In this document: in pieces, positions 1 to 12,029 of the stretch
Numbering within the stretch: position 1 is the stretch's first letter
Layout: each line of letters opens with the position of its first letter
DNA from: Prosopocoilus inquinatus
Lineage: Eukaryota > Arthropoda > Insecta > Coleoptera > Lucanidae
NCBI GenBank assembly: GCA_036172665.1
Contig: CM069877.1
Span: 23,523,001 to 23,587,000 of the forward strand
Direction of reading: 5' to 3'
DNA: 64,000 nt
The notes under the pieces: model-generated
Told to the model about the DNA's origin: nothing
The model's input: the letters and a program-made list of their open reading frames with translations, nothing else
Databases searched by the model: none
Made by a program: the position numbers and the translations under genes

Positions 1-376
1 ACAGATAAAATAGCGACATCTTACTATCGCTTTTTGGCCTGACATTGGAGTAGGATAGACAAATTGAAGCGGGATTTGCTCCTAATAAGTCCCCCATGCA
101 AGGCGGCCATGCTTGCTGTCAAAGCATAATGAAAATTTTTAGAAAAATTTTGTGCCCAAGCAGGGCTGAAACAGCTGTCCAGAGGCTGCTCGAGGTTTTC
201 ACTGCAATCAAAAACGATTTGCACAAAATTTTTCTAAAAATTTTCATTATGCTTTGACAGCAAGCATGGGCGCCTTGCATGGGGGACTTATTAGGAGCAA
301 ATCCCGCTTCAATTTGTCTATCCTACTGCAATGTCAGATCAATAAGCGATAGTAAGATGTCGCTATTTTATCTGTT
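1..376. repeat. Truncated hammerhead-retrozyme foldback
   Basis: Two inverted arms (about 1-150 and 213-376) end in the same ACAGATAAAATAGCGAC sequence and belong to the family that forms the tandem array at 32.1-33.5 kb. Between them a direct copy keeps only the 3' half of a hammerhead ribozyme: helix II 3' strand, GAAA, the CAGCTG helix III hexamer, the GTC cleavage triplet and the 3' helix I strand (about 155-197). The CTGAAGA core half is missing, so this copy cannot self-cleave alone. The left edge is cut by the window, so no target duplication can be checked. Confidence 0.8.
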
Positions 377-746
377 CAGTAATTTTTTTTATTATAATGG
401 TATATTTTTCTTGAATTATTGTATTTTTTAGCAGTAAGTGACGAGAAAACAAATTTTTTTATTGAGTTATAACACTAACAGATAAGTAACATGATTTTTT
501 TAAATTTTAGATAAAGTTGGCCATGAAAAGCAAAAAGAAGACGAAGTGGCGACCTACAATAAGAACAAAAGAAGTTATTGGAAATTATGTAGTAAATTTT
601 TATGTAGTGTATCTTTCTACGGCCTCCATTTATCTAAAATTTAAAAAGTCACATACAGTACAAACAAGTAACAAAGAAATTAACAAAATTAACAAAGCAA
701 ATGAAAAGTATCCTTACTATTGCAAAATTGTAACATTGTAAAATAA
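377..746. other. AT-rich spacer, no convincing gene
   Basis: A short open frame (517-741, +) follows an acceptor-like TTTTAG, but it has no recognisable domain and no downstream donor. It lies in what is probably a UTP25 intron. I see no other feature here. Confidence 0.4.
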
Positions 747-1815
747 CTACAAAGCTTGTTCAAATTGCCTGCCATTCATGCGGAGGCAATTTCTTATTCG
801 TGATACAACACCCTCTCTGGTTGCTCGTCGTATTTCCATGGGATTGAAATTTGGAAAGCAATTTATAACTCGATTTTCGAGATCTTGCCTATCATTTACA
901 GGTTCACGATAAACCTCCGATTTAATTTTACCCCACAGATGGAAATCCAATGGCGTAAGATCAGGTGATCGCGGGGGCCATCTCAAAGGACCGTGGCGTC
1001 CTATCCATCGATTTGGAAAAAGTTCGTTTAACTGCTCTCCCACTTCCTTAGTACTGTGTGCTGGAGCTCCATCTAGCTGATACCAACAATTAAAATAAGC
1101 ATTTAATGGTAAATTTTCTAAAAAATTTGTCACCACTGTTCTCAAAATGTCTAAATAACGACGAGATTTTAGATTTTCGTTATAAAATTAGGAACATCTG
1201 TTATCCTTCAAAATTACAAAAACCTTAAAACTAAATTTATTTTGGAATCCTCTCTCTCTCTAATAAAATGTGGATTTTCCCTTGCCCATACGTGAGAATT
1301 CTGCCTATTTAAAATTCCTTCATGAGTAAACTTAGCCTCATCTGTCCAAATGATCTTCTGCATGAAATGGTGGTCTTCTTGATAATGTGTCAAAAGTGCT
1401 TCACAAAATCGCATTCGAATCGCCGGATCTTCTGGTTGCAAAGCGTTATCAGTAACGAACTTGTAATCATGTAATTTATGCTTGTGCAGAATTCTTTGTA
1501 TGGATGAAAGTGCGACATTTAACTCGTGTTCAGCAGCGGCGATAGATGCTCGCGGATAAACTTGAAAGAATGCCAAAACAGAAATTTCGTTTTCTTCATT
1601 GCCAGTTACAGGGCACAACGAAGTTTTCTTTGGTCTAACGGTACCACTTCTTAAAAAGTTACGTTCATACCTTTTAAATTTTTTTCGGTCATTGGCGGTA
1701 ACTGCGGATACATTTCATTAAATCTTCTACATGTTCTCGTAACAATTTTATTGCATTCTCCATGAATGTAAAATACATTTAATAATTGTTCATTAGAATA
1801 ACCAAAATTATTCAT
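747..1815 (-). pseudogene. Broken Tc1/mariner-like transposase with DUF4817-type head
   Basis: Read on the minus strand from an ATG at 1815. The first ~45 codons resemble the insect DUF4817 helix-turn-helix head (a YIHGECN-type stretch, then R..N..YP). A frameshift near 1660-1680 leads into the next part, which holds WTDEAKF (first catalytic Asp) at about 1285-1330. Then 1145-1214 has another frame change with sequence lost. The last part holds QLDGAPAHS (second Asp), RWIGR, and WPPRSPDLTPLDFHLWG (third acidic position, 36 residues after the second). This is the cut-and-paste DDE enzyme class often called Tc3-like or SETMAR-like in insect annotations. With two frame breaks it is inactive. It sits antisense in what is probably a UTP25 intron. 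I found no clear terminal repeats. Confidence 0.85.
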
Positions 1816-2085
1816 TGTTCTTTTTATCATTCAACAAAGTTTACGTATTGTTGTTTAACAAAAACGTCAAACTAACAAAGAAAATTGTTTGTCATGGCAT
1901 GCTTATGTTTTTAAGACGCTCGTTTATGAAAACAATAAACTTACGGCATAACGGCATTAATTTCATTAATTACCCAAACAAAATAAAGAACTGCTGATAA
2001 CAAGAAAACTACTGCAGATAGGTATAGGGAATACTAATACTAATCGATGTAGAATTTGATTCTTTGTCTCATGGTGTAAAAATAT

Positions 2086-2603
2086 ACAGGGTGTTCCATT
2101 TACGAAAATTGAATTTTGGGCAGTTAAACATGATGAGGTTCGACACCATTTTATGACCTGCCTGTGATTTTTTCAGGGATAATTAGGACACTATTTGAAA
2201 GCCTGAAGATAGTACCTCAAAACGACATGCCACCTGAATTTCTAAATTTGAAAGTGTCATAAATACAATCTCTTCAATGAAAGCTGACCAAAACAATTTT
2301 TTAGATAAATCTCCAGATATCTCAAAATCGGTTACATTTAAGTATAGGGAAGCCTTAACAATTTTTACTTAGACTAATGCGTAGAATCAGAATTTGCAAT
2401 AAAAAATATAGCATTCCATTTAAAATACGAAAGTTAGTGGCGACTTCCAGTATAACCGGAAGGGATATAAAAGTGAAAATATTTTAGTCTCAAAGATCAC
2501 CTGATCACCTTCCGCCGTGGCAGCCTGCTAAGTTTCATATTTTATTATATATTTCCTTCCTCGAAAACTTTTAACAGGCCACTCAACTTGGGAGACCCTG
2601 TAT
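2086..2603. repeat. Ends of TACAGGG-type TA-flanked MITEs
   Basis: Left edge reads TATACAGGGTGTTCCATTT; right edge, inverted, reads TACAGGGTCTCCCAAGTTGA. Only the first eight bases match, so these are two subfamilies side by side. The right part (about 2405-2603) is an inverted relative of 47781-47945, sharing a CTTCCGGT..ACCGGAAG palindrome. Such ends are typical of mariner-type MITEs that insert at TA. Confidence 0.6.
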
Positions 2604-2723
2604 GCTCACACGAAAATGTGCTAATTTTAACATAAAAATACGGTATGGACCCCACAGTACGCCGTCAGTGTTCTTATTTTCAACAGTGTAATTGTTTGAT
2701 GTGAATGTGAAAGTAATTTTTAG

Positions 2724-3220
2724 GAAGCTAAAGTTGCCAGAGCAAGAGATATGTTCTTCCATGGAGGCGCCCACTTTCTGTTGTACACTGAGAGGTATCA
2801 CTTTTATAACCGGATTAGAATTAAAGGGATTCGTCACATCGTTTTTTACCAACCTCCCAACTTTCCGCATTTCTATTATGAAATTTGCAATCTCATGCAG
2901 GTAAATTTTATTTTAAAATGAATATGAAATTTTAAACTTCTTTCTTTCTTGAAAGTATTGTACAGTAAAAAATTATACTCCTCTTTCAAACGAGAAATGC
3001 TTGATCTTTTCCTAAAGTTTTGATTATAAATTTAAGTGAAATTTGTTTACAGGAGGCTAATATGAACAAGAAAATTGGTAGCATGTCGAACATGACAGTG
3101 ACTGTTCTTTATTCAAAATACGATGTCAATCAACTGGCTGCCATTGTTAGTTCTGAGCGTGCTGCTAAGATGTTACAGTCTGATAGAAATGTTCATATGC
3201 TAGTAACGGATGGTGATTAA
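2724..3220 (+). CDS. UTP25: UTP25 (DIEXF) C-terminal exons
   Basis: Two exons joined in phase 0: 2724-2900 (after acceptor TTTTTAG, before donor GTAAAT) and 3053-3220 (after TTTGTTTACAG, stop TAA at 3218). Intron of 152 bp. The joined 114 codons carry hallmarks of the UTP25/digestive-organ-expansion-factor C-terminus: ARARDMFFHGGAHFLLYTER, then KGIRHIVFYQPP and HFYYEICNLMQ in the first exon, and TVLYSKYD, LAAIVSSERAAKMLQ and a HMLVT end in the second. UTP25 is a DEAD-box-like protein without helicase activity that acts in the nucleolar small-subunit processome for 18S rRNA maturation. The rest of the gene (about 600 residues) must lie to the left, outside the window; the intron just upstream is full of transposon remnants. 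The assignment is from remembered family motifs; the exon structure is seen directly. Confidence 0.85.
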
Positions 3221-3239
3221 ATGTATTTTGTTCAAAATA

Positions 3240-4015
3240 TATTTACAATAGAAGCAATGTTTTATTGCTTTATTTCTTTTGTGTAATTTGCTACTTCCCT
3301 TTCCGACTTACCTGCAAAAACGTCCAATCTTACCCGTTGACCTTGTGCGTCGCTGCGCGTTTCCGACGTTTTCTTGGCGTCGAATGTGCGGGTATAATTT
3401 ATTCAACTTATTTATATCGAAGAAGGAACGTATTTACAATATGTACAATATTTACAAATGATGAAGAGATGCAGCTGTTGTCGGGCTTGTCGAACGTAGT
3501 GATGACTATTGGACTGGGACGCACTGGCACCTGACGATGGTGTTCAAGGGACTGCTTTTCTGTTGTGTTTGATGAGATGAATATTTACAGATGATTGTAA
3601 CTCTTCAGAAGGCGGTCGAATCCAAAGGGATAGAGTTACCCACGTACGCTTCTTGGATGGCTGCGTGCTCTGGTGCGGTGAATTACTGGAGGTTGCAGTC
3701 TTCGCGGGCACGAAGCTGCGGAACTTGTAGACACGACCCTTACTTAGCTGGGGGACTGTTTGTGTAAACAGCGTTAGCTGGGGTGTACTTGTAGATGTGA
3801 GGGTTCGCCTGACTACAATAATTGAGCGCGGGGCGTATGTATGCGCACAATAACCTGACTACAGTAACAGAGCGACAGGGCCATTGTGCGTGTATGTATG
3901 CTAGCGTTGGAGAACTTCAGACGCATTGTGTGGTGAGTAGTTGTCAGTGTATGTTCTGAACAAAAACTGATTTGAAATCGCTTTTGCATCGGTATTTATA
4001 TCCGTCCACAATGTA
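3240..4015. other. CpG-richer block, possibly an LTR or promoter read leftwards
   Basis: After the UTP25 stop the DNA becomes richer in CG dinucleotides and GC than its surroundings. On the minus strand a TATA-like GATATAAATACC lies at about 3991-4002. No long coding frame with a known domain was found. It may be a solo LTR or a transposon untranslated region; I could not find matching TG..CA ends. Confidence 0.3.
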
Positions 4016-4019
4016 AAGA

Positions 4020-4220
4020 ATGAATGTAGATCATTCATTAGTGAATAATCATAATTTTGATTTTGATAATACTGACATTTTGTACAGTGAATCTAATGTT
4101 TTTAAAAGACGTTTCATAGAAATGTGTAAAATTAAAATGTCTCTAAATTCTATGAATAAACGTACGGACTTTGAAAATTTAAATGACATATTGAAATTAA
4201 TCAATATGGCGAAATTGTGA
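4020..4220 (+). pseudogene. Penelope-like C-terminal tail remnant
   Basis: A 66-codon frame with the pattern FDFDNTDILYSESN..KRRFIEM..I, then LNSMNKRTDFENLN, resembles the stretch that follows the GIY-YIG nuclease at the end of many Penelope-like polyproteins (H.FDF...I...E....KR...E...I......N...D...L). Nothing upstream continues the frame, so it would be a 5'-truncated fragment. The match is by pattern memory only. Confidence 0.45.
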
Positions 4221-4295
4221 ATAGACGTGTGTGCTGAGCTCCGTTCAATATCGCTTATTTATCGTAAATACAAGAGCATTTGTTGAACTTTTTGT

Positions 4296-4895
4296 GTGTG
4301 CGTGTTTTTCCTCATGATGAGTAACACAGTTGTCAACAGCGAGCGTTCCTCCCGCGCAAAAATCAAAGAACAGCAACAAAAAGATGACGCACTACACGAC
4401 CAGGTACGCTCAATTGTAGAAAAATTTATTTCAACGCCGTCATTCTTAAGAAGCCTCGTCGAAAATATCACCGAAGGTCTTTTAAAAACACTTAATGAAA
4501 AAATTAGTAGTTACGAAACTGAAATTCAGTTGCTGCAGGAAGATGTTACTTCATTGAATGAAAAAGTTGAAGATATTACTGTCGCTACCGAAAGCCACGA
4601 ACAATATACATGTCGCAACAATATTCGCATTTTCGGTATTAAGGAAAGTCAAGGAGAATGCATCGACGAAATTGTTTCTGATTTATTTAATAACAAAATG
4701 GGCCTTAATATTAATTTGGAGTCCATCGATAGATGTCATCGCGTAGGACGCCTTCAAAATAACGAAAACAAAATTAGGGTCATCATTGTGAAATTTGCAA
4801 CGCACCGTGTTAAAGATATTGTCTTTAAAAGTAAGAAGAAACTGGCAAGGAGTGGCATCACTATCAAGGAGGATCTAACTTCACACCGAATTTAA
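4296..4895 (+). CDS. LINE ORF1 protein (coiled coil plus RRM-like)
   Basis: 199 codons from 4296; the true start may be the ATG ATG pair at 4314-4319. Residues about 20-100 are rich in heptad-like E/K/L/I (a coiled coil). The following YTCRNNIRIFGIKE is the start of the RRM-like domain of L1/CR1-type ORF1 proteins, and RCHRVGR lies further on. Such proteins bind the element's own RNA as trimers. The frame is intact, but the partner ORF2 downstream is truncated. The 5' end, GAATAGACGTGTGT at about 4219, recurs at 7047, which suggests the start of the element's 5' UTR. Confidence 0.75.
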   Translation: MCVFFLMMSNTVVNSERSSRAKIKEQQQKDDALHDQVRSIVEKFISTPSFLRSLVENITEGLLKTLNEKISSYETEIQLLQEDVTSLNEKVEDITVATESHEQYTCRNNIRIFGIKESQGECIDEIVSDLFNNKMGLNINLESIDRCHRVGRLQNNENKIRVIIVKFATHRVKDIVFKSKKKLARSGITIKEDLTSHRI

Positions 4896-5061
4896 TTACA
4901 AAAATGTGTGGTCAAATGATGGAGTAATTTGCATAAAATACAATTCCCGAATTTATCATATTACAAATGACAAAAATCTAAGCAAGATTTAAGTTTATGC
5001 TTTTATTATTGTTACATTTTTGATAGAAATGTTTTCCCTCTCTTTATGATGTCTCGACTTC

Positions 5062-5667
5062 TTGTTTACATTTTTTCTCACACACTCATTTCTTATCTTT
5101 TTATTCTTTATCAACTCGGTACTATCATTTATAAAAAAAGAAATTAAAAAAAATACATCAGATTCAATGCCCGATTTTAATCTTAGATGCGCTCATATAA
5201 ACATCAGGTCGTTAACTAGACATATCAGCGAATTTAGAGAATATTTAAGTAACTCAGATTTTGATATTATTGCTGTGACCGAAACATGGCTCACGCCAAA
5301 TATTACTGATTTTTTTATTGCCATTCCTGATTACCTTTTCATGAGATGTGATAGATCGGATGGTCGTAGAGGTGGCGGTGTAGGTCTCTATTACAAACGG
5401 ACTTTTGATTCTTTTCAAGTGGCATCGGCTTTGGATTTGTTTTCAGAACACCTTTGGATCGGCATTAAGATTAATCAAACTAAAATTCGTGTTGGTGTTA
5501 TATATAAACCCCCGCACATTAACTGTACCCAATTTTTGCACTCCTTTGAAGATACGGTAACAAATTTCCTTTTAGATTGGGACCACATTATATGTCTGGG
5601 CGATATGAATATTGACTACCTAAACGCTCATAGTTCAGCATGCTTATTACTTATTATACCAATCTAA
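5062..5667 (+). pseudogene. LINE ORF2 remnant: APE-type endonuclease only
   Basis: 201 codons holding the apurinic-endonuclease-like domain of non-LTR retrotransposons (CR1/Jockey group): HINIRSL (Asn), VTETWL (catalytic Glu), RRGGGVGLYYK, VGVIYKPP and CLGDMNID (Asp/Asn pair). The likely real start is around the MPDFNLRCAHINIR stretch. The frame breaks after the endonuclease at about 5640-5667 and no reverse transcriptase follows, so the copy is 3'-truncated or internally deleted. It pairs with the ORF1 gene 167 bp upstream. Confidence 0.8.
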
Positions 5668-5689
5668 ATAATTCCGAAAAAATAGTTTT

Positions 5690-6235
5690 AAATTTAGCGA
5701 GCGATAAGTGCGAGCAGCTTGGGCTAATAAACGCTGAAATATAGCAGTAAAGTTATTTGTTAAAATAAATGTTGTAGAGTAATATTAGTGTATTCTCTGT
5801 TATGTAAGCTGTAAACGATCGTGTTTTTATTAATGTGTTTGAAATTATTTGACGGGTATTATCTGCCAACCCCAAAGCCATAGTAATATTAATTGTTACC
5901 GAGCCATAAACAAACCTTACGCCGTGGGATGTTTACGGGCCAATACGCGTCGATGTAAGATCAGTAAATCACGTTACCTGCACTAACTAAGGTACGGCAA
6001 TACAACGACAGACATCAAATGAAACTGGTTTTGCCAAGTGAAATTTCTTAGATATCGAACTTTAAACTTATATTTGAAGAAGTGTGTATTTCTATTTATG
6101 TTTTTAGCTTATCTAATGTTTCGACAACCCTATTTTGTATTTTAGAATTTTATTAATAATTTATATAACACTATGTTACACGTTAATCTATTTGTACGTT
6201 TCGGTAACTACGCATATGCGTTTGATTTGCTTGTA
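5690..6235. other. Noncoding, no clear feature
   Basis: AT-rich sequence. The TTTAGCGAGCGA stretch at about 5693 recurs near 12420, which marks a dispersed repeat. I see nothing else. Confidence 0.3.
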
Positions 6236-6420
6236 AACTTGGCAACATTCCCTGGAAGTGACGTTAACGGGCCGTTTGAAATCAATGCTTTTCATTGGCC
6301 TGTTGTAACCACGTTCGTCCGCGTTCTGTTTTTCGATTGGCCCGCCATGTTTGCTTAGAAGGCGAATTCCGGCGGCCATGTCTGGCGACTCACTTTACTT
6401 TACGACACGGTAGGGCATGC
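6236..6420. promoter_or_regulatory. Possible promoter: two CCAAT boxes and a YY1-like site
   Basis: Two ATTGG cores (6294 and 6336; CCAAT on the minus strand) lie 42 bp apart. Next to the second, at 6341-6352, the minus strand reads AAACATGGCGGG, a YY1-like site often found at housekeeping promoters. The block is more CG-rich than its surroundings. I cannot see an exon it would drive; it may also be a transposon end. Confidence 0.25.
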
Positions 6421-7171
6421 ACTATTTCGTTAAATATGAGAATTTGTGTAAAATTGTACAAGATTCACCTAAGTAGTAGACTGCTTTTACTATAAGAAGT
6501 ACATAATGCGCAGAGACGAGTTTTCGTCTGAGAAGCCTACTTTTAAAATTTAGGTGAATTCGGAGTACAGGAGCGGGGTATACGCAGTGAAAGTAGTTAC
6601 CCAAAGCTGCCTCCAGCTTTAGCTTCAGTGGTTAGGTTTATTGCACATTTCTTGTGTTCTTTTGTTGTGGTTTTAATTGTTTTGTTTTCAAATTAGTGTT
6701 CTCCTCACAGCAAATTGTTTATTCCTACTTGTTCGAGGTCAGAAATTATTTTCAATTATTTCCTGACAACTATAATGTTGGAAACATTTTCGCTCGAAAA
6801 CAAATATATAGCAGTCTGATAAATAACGTTCGGAATGTTATTGATATTGTCCACAATAATAATAATTATTTGCTTAAATATGCTGCATTTAATATACAAA
6901 AATATATTTTTATTTATTTTCCTGCCCCTACACTTCACATGGAAATTTGTATGCCACTGCTCATCAGCTGTTCGTAGCCCGCCAGTCAGATTTCGATTAA
7001 TCATCATGTACTTCTTATACTGAAATGAGTCTATAAATGGTGCGCACTGAATAGACGTGTGTCGTGTAGCTCCTTTAAAGTAATCAAAATTAATAAATCT
7101 AATTGCTAATTATTGTGATACGAGTTGTGAATCTTCTTGATTAAGTACTAACTGCTCTGTTATTAATAATG
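6421..7171. other. Noncoding; LINE 5'-end fragment at 7047
   Basis: Mostly AT-rich sequence with no supported gene. At about 7047 the GAATAGACGTGTGT sequence that precedes the LINE at 4.2 kb recurs, followed after a MITE by a short frame at 7385-7500 that may be another ORF1-like fragment. Confidence 0.35.
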
Positions 7172-7359
7172 CACTGAGAAAAATAATGTGTTGATTCAGT
7201 TGTGTTGTTTATATACATCCCAAAAGTGATGTTAATTTAACGTGTTTTCTGTTGATTGAACACTAATGACTTGGGTCAACAGAAAACACGTTAAATTAAC
7301 ATCACTTTTGGGATGTATATAAACAACACAACTGATTCAACGCATTATTTTTCTCAGTG
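7172..7359. repeat. Palindromic MITE with ~84-bp arms
   Basis: Starts CACTGAGAAAAATAATG and ends with its near-perfect inverse CATTATTTTTCTCAGTG. The arms run to a loop of about 20 bp around 7256-7275. It lies inside the LINE-like fragment that begins at 7047. I could not find a clear target duplication. Confidence 0.85.
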
Positions 7360-8159
7360 TGCTTCTTACCAAGAGTCAACGTGAAGACGTCGCCGATACC
7401 AATGTCATAGGTCCGGATTTAACTGTTTTGACTGAGGGTCTGAACTCCATTAACGAAAACTTGAATTTAGGTAGGAAAGTAGCAATACTGGGTGTATAGT
7501 TTAAAACGCCGACCATTGAAATACTTATAAAAAGAAAATTTCTAGTGACGAAATTATTAAAAATAAAGGTACGTAACCTTATATCAGTAGAAAGCTACAT
7601 TTAAGTGCTATACATTTCTGAAATAAAATGTAGGCCGTTCCATTAAAAAAAATGAGATACCGAATGTTTCGTAAGTATCGATCGCTCGGTATAATGCAAA
7701 AAGATATCTTAATTTTGTTCACATTTTCATAAAGGCCACAGTCCTAAAAATATCGTGTTAGATTTTCGTTCGTCTGTGTTATCTCAGTAATCAGAAATTC
7801 ATATTCAAACCGACTGAATTTTTGCAAAATTCTTTAAGAGAAAAAAATTATTTTACGAAAGTTATTCAATGAAATCAATATATATGTTTATACCGTTGTA
7901 ATCAGCTCACTGTGGCGCATCCAAATTTCTAAAAATATACAGGGTGTTCCATTAAAAAAAATTACTTTTCACGAACCACCATTTTTCTGATCACTCTGTA
8001 TAGTTAAAAATAATTTTACAATATGTCGCGTATTGTCTAATATAAAATTCTTTATAGACTTTTTTCCCATAAGCATCACAGAAGAAATACGCATCGTTGG
8101 GCCACCCTGTACTTATAAATAAAATTTTTTATGGGTGTGCGGGGATTTATTTAAATTTC
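7360..8159. other. Noncoding with one TACAGGGTGTTCC MITE end
   Basis: At about 7936 the TATACAGGGTGTTCCATT end seen at 2086 recurs. A short LINE-like frame at 7385-7500 precedes it. Otherwise nothing supported. Confidence 0.35.
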
Positions 8160-8560
8160 CCGGCCTTTTCCTTTAACAGGGTTCTGCATTATTATTAATG
8201 TACTTATGTCAGACAAATACAAATGGCATAACATGACACCACTTTTATATGCAAGAGGCAGCAGTCTATTTCCTTCCTTGTCTGTGGTTGGTCTATGGCA
8301 GACCTTAGCGTGGTTGGGGAACATGACGGGGTATATCCCCTTTCTTCGCGATATTAGTTGCGCGCTTATTTCAGCAACCAATCACACAGGGACCTTTTTT
8401 GTAAATTCTATGTGATCACACTTGTTTGTTAATGGATTCATTATTACCATCGATGGGTGGGGGATACTACAAGCTGGCTCTTCTCGTATTTTATGCCCAG
8501 GTTTGGTCTATGGTCTAAGGTTGCCACTATTTCAAGATCAACGGCGGAGCAACGTTGGCC
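8160..8560. repeat. Dispersed repeat, related to 26.4-26.6 kb
   Basis: Shares with 26538-26585 the segment around ATCACACTTG.TTGTTAATGGATT, and with 35755 the ATACTACAAGCT..CT block. No coding frame spans the copies. Class unknown (SINE-like or MITE). Confidence 0.5.
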
Positions 8561-9834
8561 GAGCGTGGCGCTGACGCAGTAATTTGACACCCAGCGACGT
8601 GCAAACAACCACAGACAGTTGAATGAGTAATGTAGCCTAAGGTTCTAATTCGACAGACTTCGTGTTCAGGTAGCGATATTAGTGATTTTTTCTATATATG
8701 CTTGTCGCACAATAATCTCGTCTAGGGATAAAAAGACTCAGTTGAAAGTTTGTTTAATCAAAGTGACGTTTTACAAATGGTATCTTACTATGGCTGCGGA
8801 GAATAACATAATCTAATTGCTAATACATTTTTGATCAGACATAAACTACTACCATCGTAGTAAACAGAATTCCTTAAAAGTGTTGATTTCCTTGTTGCTC
8901 TTGCGACACTTGTATTTGTTATCTTTGTTACACAATAATCTCGGAATGGGAATGTGATGACGTTACCTGAACACATAAGTGTGTTAACTTAATGACCTTA
9001 ATGTAGTCTGCATATTACTCTAATTTCTTTTCTATTACACCGCAAATATTACTGCTAGCAATACTGTCACCAGTGTCATGTCTTCTGTCAACCGTTGAGT
9101 AAGGTGTTGTTTTATTTGCGTTATTTATTGGTTTCATTGCAAAAATAATTTCTTTTCAGGACTCATTTACGATGTTATGGTCTTTATGTTGCATTACAAA
9201 ATGATGTTTGATGTTTATATTGAAGCAGATTTGACTGAAAATTAATTTTCGTAACAGTTCAAAAGTCACGGGAGTACCGAAACTGCTTGGAAGAGTTTAG
9301 AACTCAATTTGCCGCTGTATTGTTGACTATAAAATATTTGAAGACAATCTGCATTGATAAGTACAGATTTTTCGATAACCTGGAGGATCTTCTGAAGAAC
9401 AGTCAATTATGAAAACATACTGCTAAAGTTATGGAAAGTGCAATACTTGCAGTGGAAAATGCTCCATACATCTTTATTCGCCCGTTAACACAATCAATTT
9501 GATTAGTTTGAGCTTTCGGTTGGAAGGTGCCACAAATTATTGACATTTCAACTTCTTATGTAAAAAAATATTTAATTTGTGAGTCAGTTGTAATTGATAT
9601 TCTTCTAGATATGTTTTATATTAAGTTGACATTTTAAAGTTAGGTTACGTCCAATTTTAACACTGTGACAAACGTTTTTCGAAACAAAAGATTTTTACAG
9701 GTAATGCTACCGGATTTCCAAACGAACACTTTATTTATTTATTTTTGCGTCACGGTGTTTTACCACCTCTACGCCTCCCTTGAACGTACGAGTGGTGATA
9801 GAACTCCTGGCAATTTTCGTTTATCAGTGAGGAT
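8561..9834. other. Noncoding, no supported feature
   Basis: Several short frames, none with a recognisable domain. I see no strong repeat within it. Confidence 0.3.
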
Positions 9835-10654
9835 AGGACTGGTATCTGTTCATGCCATCGTTTCAGTAGCGCCGTAAAAATGCACCAAATAGGCATGTCG
9901 TGTAATGGGATTATTAAATAAAATTCGACGTTCCTGCTGTATCATGCAAGGTGGCGAAATATTCCGGAGGTAGGGGTGCAACTGCTAAATACTAAAATGT
10001 GTGGTCCCGATCCGTATTTATTAGCACACGCTGTGGGACCTTTGGAAGTGGTTCCGTATTGCGTTCACCAGTAGCAGCAGCGTTGTTCTCTAGCGCCCTT
10101 AATTTACCATTTAACCCACCCCTTTCTCCTTCTGAGTATAGCTTCAGGACAACTATTGAAATTACAGCACGACTTGCCATCAGGCATCATAATTATCCAG
10201 GAGACTGACGTAATGGTAGCGATGGCAACTAAAGCAACTCGTTTTTTCGAAATGTCAGTTTGTATTTCAATACCGTAGTAAGCGTAGCTTTCGTGATTTA
10301 GTGACCTTATGTCCAAGGCACACCGTGGTCGAAGGGTTTCCATTAGATTTTCAACCAAACATAAAGTGTAAAACCGATGCGAAATGGATCCCTTTTAATT
10401 AAAGGCGGTTGTATTAACACAAATTCACACAGAAGGCGCCAAAGCTGTTCACCGCCGACGAGGTCGCTTTGGGGATTCTAAAGATGGTTGCCAGAAGCTA
10501 AATGACCGGTACCTGGTACCCCTCTAAAACAAGAGGACGGCACCCACATGACCATTTTAGACGATGTTGCAAACAAGATTTTCAAACACTCAGAAACGAA
10601 AAGTAGCTGCTTAAGCTCCTATTACTGAATGAATATAGAACTTATTATAATATA

Positions 10655-11964
10655 CCGGGTGTCTCAAGATGGGCGGCAACCGGTGGTATATAGCTAACCG
10701 TAATACCTACAGTTTCGGGAGAAAAAAATTATGGTAAAAGCGCCCAAGAGAAATTCAAAGAAAATATTTTTAAGTATCTGAGTTGGCCGCAAGGGGGCGC
10801 AATCAATAGGCTCAACAATAAAAATTAATTTTACTAGCAAAAGACTCAGAATAAGGTGCAGCTTTGATAGCGCCATTAGAAAGCTGAATTAATTCCGTAC
10901 AACTTTCATTTTTGACTTATTATCGTATCACCGTTAATAAGGGCGCAGAAAATATTTGAATTATTTACTTTAAAAAATATCATAACTTCTGCACTCTTTA
11001 TCGGAGATTAAAGAACTTCGGCTCATTTGAAAGAAAATTTTAAGCTGATTTAAAGTTTCTATTTAACGACTACGGCTAATTTGTTAAGAAGTGGCTAGAG
11101 GGGGTTATTTACGAAAGTTTTTTAGTTTTCAAAAAAAAAAAAAAATTAAATGGAATTTTCAATCATTGTTGATTACAATGTATTTCATAAATGTTCAAGG
11201 TGCTTTCCGTCGTTTAATACTTTATTGTTCGTTACTTTTATTTAGTGCCTGTGTTTTTCTCATTTATTTGTTTGTTTGCTGTATTATCCTGTTATTTAAA
11301 TATTAGGCTCTCAAAAACAATCACATAGATTTAAACAGAATAATGTCTTTCTGTTTACCTTAAAATGAAAAGTGGTATTCGATAGCATTTGTTTAAGCTA
11401 TTAGATTCGTTTTTATCTTCAGTTAATAGACTGATGATTGGCTTCTTTGTAAAAGAAATACCCCTTTCCATTTAAATTTTTTTAGAAAACAGAAAAACTA
11501 TTACTTTTGCAAATAGCGCCCTCTAACTACTTTATAACAAAGTAGCCGGAGTCGTTCAGTAGAAACTTTAAGTCACCTTAAAATTCCCTTTCAAATGAGC
11601 CGAAGTTCATTAATTTCCGATAAAGAGTGCAGAAGTTATATTTTTTAAAGTAAATAATTCAAGTGTTTTCTCCACTCTTATTAACGGTGATACGATAATA
11701 AGTTTAAAATCAAAGTGTGCAGAATTAATTCAGCTTTCTAATGGCGCTATCAAAGCTGCACCTTATTCTGAGACTTTTGCTAGTAAAATTAATTTTTATT
11801 GTTGAGCCTATTGATTGCACCCCCTTGCGGCCAACTCAGATACTAAAAAAATATTTTCTTTGAATTCCTCTTGGTCACTTTTACTATATTTTTTTTTCTC
11901 CTGAAGCTGTAGGTATTATGGCTAGCTGTATACTGCCGGTCGCCGCCCATCCTGAGACACCTGG
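10655..11964. repeat. TA-flanked foldback element with ~500-bp arms
   Basis: Left end CCGGGTGTCTCAAGATGGG and right end CCCATCCTGAGACACCTGG are inverted and each flanked by TATA, fitting TA insertion. The arms run inward about 500 bp to either side of a ~350-bp centre. No transposase. Inner arm landmarks are CTTTGATAGCGCCATTAGAAA and its inverse near 11737. Confidence 0.85.
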
Positions 11965-12029
11965 TATATAAAACCGCAAAAGAAACGAAGTTTTAAATAT
12001 AATCAAAATAATCAAGACTTCTCCAGAAA

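Noticed and set aside
517..741. 74-codon basic frame as a small gene
   Set aside because: Lysine-rich by base composition, no domain, and lies in a probable intron.
2692..2904. 70-codon frame on + overlapping the UTP25 exon
   Set aside because: It is another frame of the real exon; the UTP25 frame has splice signals at both sides and matches the family.
6654..6977. 107-codon + frame
   Set aside because: Low-complexity, hydrophobic read of AT-rich DNA without domain or splice support.
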